From Branchiostoma belcheri (Eukaryota > Chordata > Leptocardii > Amphioxiformes > Branchiostomatidae): a stretch of DNA of 64,000 bases. The notes under the pieces were generated by a model. The model made no database searches, had not been told where the DNA came from, and saw only the letters and a list, made by a program, of their open reading frames with translations. The stretch lies in contig NW_017804353.1 of assembly GCF_001625305.1 (NCBI RefSeq), forward strand, positions 2,108,485 to 2,172,484, given 5' to 3'. This document shows positions 60,601-64,000 of the stretch, in pieces. The position numbers were made by a program, and so were the translations under genes. Each line of letters begins with the position of its first letter. Positions within the stretch are counted from its first letter, which is position 1.

Positions 60601-62861
60601 CTGTGCACCCCTCTCCTGAGCTGATGCCATATGTGAAGGCTGCACACAAGTCACAGTCCCTCCCCACCACCCCAGGCAGACAGGCACACTGTCCACCACG
60701 GGGGGAGCAGGTCGTACCATTCACTCCAGTGGAGTTGCAGCTGCATTCTGTCAGGAAAATATACAGACATAGTGTCTAAAGATGTTACAGTAACTGTAGC
60801 AAATTCTAAATCCAGACAAGTTTTTACCTTTTGTCACTTTTACACATTGACCAAAAAATGAACCTATCAATTTACCAACCATTTATCCAACCAACCAACC
60901 AACCAACCATTTATCCAACCAACCAACCAACCAACCAACCAACCAACCAACCAACCAACCAACCAACCAACCAACCAACCAACCAACCAACCAACCAACC
61001 AACCAACCTAATCCAGGTAATTGGGTTTATGTATATGGAAAAGAAGAAGAAGAGGAGGAAGAAAAAGAAACATAGAAAATGCAAAGCAAAAGTAAACATA
61101 CAAGTATTTTGAATCTTTATTTGTATATTCATGCCCATGGGGCTAAATGCATGCATCGGACTCTGATGTTACATGTACATCATACTGAGTAACATGATAC
61201 ATAGGACAGATTCAAGGATAATGTAAAAGTCTTAGGAACTACTGGAGAATACATAATGAATCTATGCAAACCTTGAATTCCATATACTTCTGCCGTGACT
61301 GCGTCCCCCCACAGCTGACAGTCTGCAGAAGTCTGCTGCCTGACTGCAGCAGCTGCAGCCCAGCAGGAGCTCAGGGTCTGTCTGTCTGCAGGACTGGCTG
61401 TCTGGTACACTGTGGTCTCACTCAGTACTGGCAGCAGCACCAACTATAGGGTACAACAAAACATGGTTACAACAGTCCAGAGTGTTAACTTAAAGATAGA
61501 TAAAAAGCATCAAAGACATCTATACTTGTCTGGCATTTCATACCTGTCCTTGGTGCTGAATGTTATATTCACAACACTGTAACACTTTTGTTCATTTCTA
61601 AAACATTGATTTTGCAATGGTTACCTCTCAATACACAAAAAAAGGAATAAAAACACCAATGAAACAACAGCATTTTTGCCACATTGTGGGGTAACAAGAA
61701 TTGACAACTAAAGGGATATGAAGAATTTTTTGTTTTAAAGCAAATATCAAGCAGGTTCAAAGGATGAGAAGAAATCATGACACTAACGGAAATTGGAATT
61801 ACAGTATCAAAAATGTTAGTGGTTACATCCAGGCTTTTAATGATTCAGTTTCCTTTACTGCCAGCAAGGAAAAGGTCAAACCTGACATCATATCATAGGA
61901 TAAATGTCAGCCATTATTAAATGTTTTATAACTTACAGAGTCCAGTAAGATCCCATCTGTCCCATTGCTGTTGTTTGTGTAGACAGAGATGGTGTACTCT
62001 ACACCTGCATCAAGGTGTACATTTGTTGCAATCACAGATCCTGAAAGGGCATTACAGATTTGTTCAGACTTCTTTATGGAATTGCTGCAAAAATATGACA
62101 TTACAGCAATATGAATCAATACACAATCTCAGATCCTGAAAGGGCATTACAGCATTGTTTATACCACAGGGAAATGCAACGAATGCGGAAGTAACTATGC
62201 CGCCGCAGAGCAAAAAAAAAAAGTTGTGGGTCTATGACTTGATTAAGACATGAAATTATTGAAAAATATTGTGGAAAAATGCCAGCAGGACAAGGGTTAA
62301 GTTAGTGAACACAGCCCTTCAACATTCATAGTATTAGTCTATGAGTTGTAGTAAAGTTTAGGGAATTCGTCTCACCGCCCTCCCCAAGGGCAGGCAGCCT
62401 GGTGTTGTTGTCATGGCAACCCTCCTGACGATGTAAACTCACACAGACGGAATCTCCTGAAAACTCACTCTGAAATAACATGAAAGACAACAATAAAGTT
62501 CAACTGACAAGAACATTCAAGAGTAATACATGAATTTATCATGTCCATTAATGTATCCTTCATACTGAGACAGAGGTTACAGGAGACAAAAGAAATTAGA
62601 CACCAGCCGCTTTTCATCATCTGCCAACATAAATACATGTCATTGTCTGAGTACATTTGAACTTGAAGTATGAAGTGCAGTACTGACATTGTTTGAACAT
62701 TGCAATCCATATCTAAGTTACTTACATTGTACCTCAGGACCACAGCGTATGTGTGATTGGCTGGCACTGTGAGGCTGAAGTAGATGTTAGTCTGAGCTGG
62801 GACGTGCAGGTAGCCACTGCCTGTCACTCTGTCGGAGTTCAACTCAACTACTGAAGAACTC
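45622..62861 (-). CDS. Laminin-type subunit, about 29 exons, 5' end outside or unseen
   Basis: Secreted basement-membrane protein; about 1,500 residues visible. Order: (1) domain IV type B (LF) in exons near 62861-62728, 62470-62371, 62040-61936, 61446-61272 ([14 protein letters not shown] ... [13 protein letters not shown]); (2) laminin EGF-like repeats at 60748-60602, 60157-59902, 59495-59362; (3) type A domain IV (L4a) at 57816-57582, 56848-56608 ([20 protein letters not shown]), 56216-56088, 55748-55632; (4) more LE repeats at 55338-55119, 54658-54490, 54147-53975, 53504-53310, 53020-52923, 52700-52576; (5) a CTVCPPC hinge (51176-51084); (6) about 550 residues of heptad-like, heavily N-glycosylated coil in exons at 50839, 50256, 49484, 48864, 48369, 47898, 47399, 46940, 46389 and 45764 downward. 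It ends STQQCSNP then TGA, with no LG domains. Gamma-like by coil and end; the LF+L4a arm is alpha-5-like. Confidence 0.88.
48005..48110 (-). repeat. Probable non-LTR retroelement 3' tail
   Basis: Minus-strand reading gives GACCCCAGGAAGAATAGTGC, a small GTGCTTTTAAGCAC hairpin, AATGGGGATCGAAATAAA and then a (CAAA)n tail (48005-48035 on the plus strand as GTTT units). Hairpin plus simple-repeat 3' end is the usual end of CR1/L2-like LINEs and their SINEs. Only the tail is present, in a laminin intron. Confidence 0.5.
51290..52300. repeat. Atypical CpG-containing block in a laminin intron
   Basis: The intron between the hinge exon (51.1 kb) and the 28-base exon at 52309-52336 contains a block unlike its surroundings: CpG-rich stretches at 51330-51450 and 52180-52280 (with CCCGGGCCAGCCCGGG), and a 20-base inverted repeat TTCTGTCTTAGGGATTTTTTA (51776-51796) / TAAAAAATCCTAAGACAGAA (51891-51910). 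An open frame at 51350-51589 has no recognisable domain. It may be an inserted element or an internal regulatory region. Confidence 0.35.
53310..53775 (-). repeat. Partially duplicated LE exon (three tandem 5' parts)
   Basis: The real exon (53504-53310, starting [20 protein letters not shown]) is preceded by a close copy of its first part at about 53655-53560 ([20 protein letters not shown]) and a more decayed one at about 53770-53700 (ECSCSS...CDYST). Each copy includes its own acceptor (TTTCATTACAG or similar). The middle copy runs into an in-frame stop soon after CDICE and has no good donor, so the extra copies are probably not exons. Confidence 0.7.
57582..59225 (-). repeat. Nine-copy tandem array of an L4a exon start
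   Basis: Acceptor plus exon start ([18 protein letters not shown] ... SSNCSS) occurs nine times with right edges at about 57816, 57967, 58157, 58347, 58517, 58686, 58856, 59047 and 59216, a period of 151-191 bp. Only the copy nearest 57.6 kb continues into the complete exon ([20 protein letters not shown]); the others switch to intron-like sequence after SWSLL or earlier. Copies fall into a long subtype (with [14 protein letters not shown]) and a short one. Three of the short copies (near 57.90, 58.61 and 59.14 kb) share the same one-base loss, which shifts the frame. At most one copy is needed for a continuous reading frame. Confidence 0.88.
60244..61630. repeat. Intronic repeat, three copies of an 80-90 bp unit
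   Basis: The unit ACCTGTCCTTGGTGCTGAAT followed by GACATA or GTTATA, CA/AACACTG, and a TTTTGTT...AACATTGATTTT...GTTACC end occurs near 60278, 60375 and 61547 in laminin introns. The unit contains an acceptor-like plus a leader-like stretch; no coding function seen. Confidence 0.5.
60876..61010. repeat. (CCAA)n microsatellite
   Basis: About 30 CCAA/ACCA units, interrupted once by CATTTATC, in a laminin intron. The open frames over it (NQPT and GWLV repeats) are artefacts. Confidence 0.97.
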
Positions 62862-62905
62862 TGCATGTGTTGAAGGAAAAAATAATAATATCTTATAGTT
62901 AGATA

Positions 62906-63119
62906 GCCTCCTTTTCAGGTGTTCCCAGATCGGCCGGTTTTTTTTTAAGGGGGGGGGGATTTTCTGATCAAACGTACATCGCACGCAATAGAAGCTCCAG
63001 CCAGCAACCCTACATTTATCTCCGTGGCCGGAGCTTCTATTGCGTGTGATCTACATTTTAACGGAACACCCCCCCCCGCCAAAAAAAAAGGCCGATCCGG
63101 GAACGCCTGAAAAGGAGAC
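62906..63119. mobile_element. Fold-back MITE flanked by TA
   Basis: Two long arms pair with each other. The outer end GCCTCCTTTTCAGGTGTTCC (left) matches in inverted order GGAACGCCTGAAAAGGAGAC-like sequence on the right, and the inner ends CACGCAATAGAAGCTCC (62982-62998) and GGAGCTTCTATTGCGTG (63030-63046) match perfectly. Each outer end adjoins TA (62904-62905 and 63120-63121). Length 214 bp with a loop of about 30 bp and homopolymer runs (T, G / C, A) in the arms. This is typical of a non-autonomous TA-target transposon. Confidence 0.8.
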
Positions 63120-63154
63120 TAAAAGTTAGACATGATTTAAATCCTATTCAATTC

Positions 63155-64000
63155 TGTCGTATAATTGTTTTTCAGTAAGGCCCAGACGTCAATGAGTATA
63201 TAAAACTTGTGGCAGATTATGACATAAGTTTACACCTGGTTCCAGTAACAATTAAGGGTCTAGTAAGCATATAAGAAAAAAAATTTACATAAGCTATTGT
63301 AAGTAGCAGAAATAGAACACCCCCGGGTTGGAATGGTATGAGCCAACCCGGGGTCAGAGGTGAACTGGAGCACATGGTAGACCTGTATATTGTTCTACAG
63401 CAGAATAGATTCATCTCCACACTACTCATCGCCTGGCCTCCTTGTCTGCTAAGTATACGGAACTTACACTGGTGGCAGCGGTGTTCGGACTCTTCGCCGT
63501 CCCTAACCACCGGACTTATTCGTCAACAACCGGCGGATCGCTGCGTTCGCCGCCTCGGCGGTACTCGCCCCCCTCCCCCCTCTGGCCCATGTGCGTCTAC
63601 CTTCAACTTCCCGGACCGCTACGCTCTCGTTCCTGTCAAGGTAAGCTGTCGGCTCGCACTGAACTGTTGAGAATTTGGAACTGCCCGTCACTATATGGCT
63701 ACCGCTAGTGATTCTGTCGTCGTTATCGATGAGGACATTTCATTCAACTACAACCTGTGGCTCGCACACCCTCGAACGTAATGGCGTCGCCCACACAGAC
63801 GGGTCTCCCCCCGAGGTTTCCAAGTCCAGCTTCATTCCCTCCAGCTGTACCGTCGCAACCACCACCTCCTGGTACGTCTGTTACGCCTACCATATACACA
63901 TCTCAGACCACAGCCCACCCTTCACTCCAGCCTGGGGCTAACACTCACCCTCCCAGGCCGGTATCGCACATCGACCGGCAACCACCACCTCCTGGTACCA
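63155..64000 (+). mobile_element. Possible 5' part of an LTR retroelement with proline-rich frame
   Basis: A TG-start / CA-end segment of roughly 315 bp (about 63155-63470), with a TATA-like GAGTATATAAAAC, is followed by TGGTGGCAGCGGTG, which resembles a primer-binding-site region. A proline-, serine- and threonine-rich frame starts at 63780 and is open to the window edge (MASPTQTGLPPRFPSPAS). The partner LTR and any pol region would be outside the window, so the call is tentative; the alternative is a proline-rich exon or simple chance. Confidence 0.3.

Noticed and set aside
60831-61156. NQPT / GWLV repeat proteins
   Set aside because: Translation of a (CCAA)n microsatellite in an intron.

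Overview
The window looks like nuclear DNA of an intron-rich invertebrate deuterostome, most likely an amphioxus (Branchiostoma-like). This is inferred from the gene set, short exons with GT-AG introns of a few hundred bases, tRNA-derived SINEs, many microsatellites and recent tandem duplications; no marker fixes the species. Every convincing protein-coding gene lies on the minus strand, so genes read from high to low coordinates. Exon edges were placed by eye from splice signals and reading phase and may be off by a few bases.

Layout. 1-10.3 kb: no convincing gene; it holds a diverged 190-bp tandem duplication carrying a small inserted piece, a second weaker duplication, and a CpG-rich spot with a palindromic promoter-type motif. 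10.3-17.0 kb: a complete 15-exon NRF-6-like (nose resistant to fluoxetine) membrane acyltransferase gene. 18.6-40 kb: four tandem paralogues of a small four-pass membrane protein, probably MS4A/CD20-like. Each has six coding exons and a separate 5' leader exon, and all four share promoter motifs: an NRF1-like GCGCATG site and CACGTG next to a CAAT/CCAAT box. 42.0-44.7 kb: a BTB-zinc-finger gene with three C2H2 fingers, followed downstream by decayed tandem copies of its last finger and 3' end. 45.6-62.9 kb and beyond: a large laminin-type gene (about 29 visible exons; its 5' end is not seen). 62.9-64 kb: a fold-back element and a possible LTR-element start.

The four-pass genes may act together, as they are close paralogues with common promoter motifs; the other genes show no functional link to each other.

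The most interesting points are: (1) the laminin has an unusual domain order, with a beta/alpha-5-like domain IV (LF) and a type-A domain IV (L4a) on one short arm, then a coiled coil ending in a beta/gamma-like cysteine tail with no LG domains; (2) a nine-copy array of near-identical partial exons stands just upstream of the L4a exon, and the same kind of partial exon duplication recurs in another laminin exon, in the zinc-finger gene tail and in the acyltransferase gene; (3) the four-gene array contains a 37-bp micro-inversion between paralogous introns and a pair of inverted elements, one interrupted by a 0.94-kb nested insertion.
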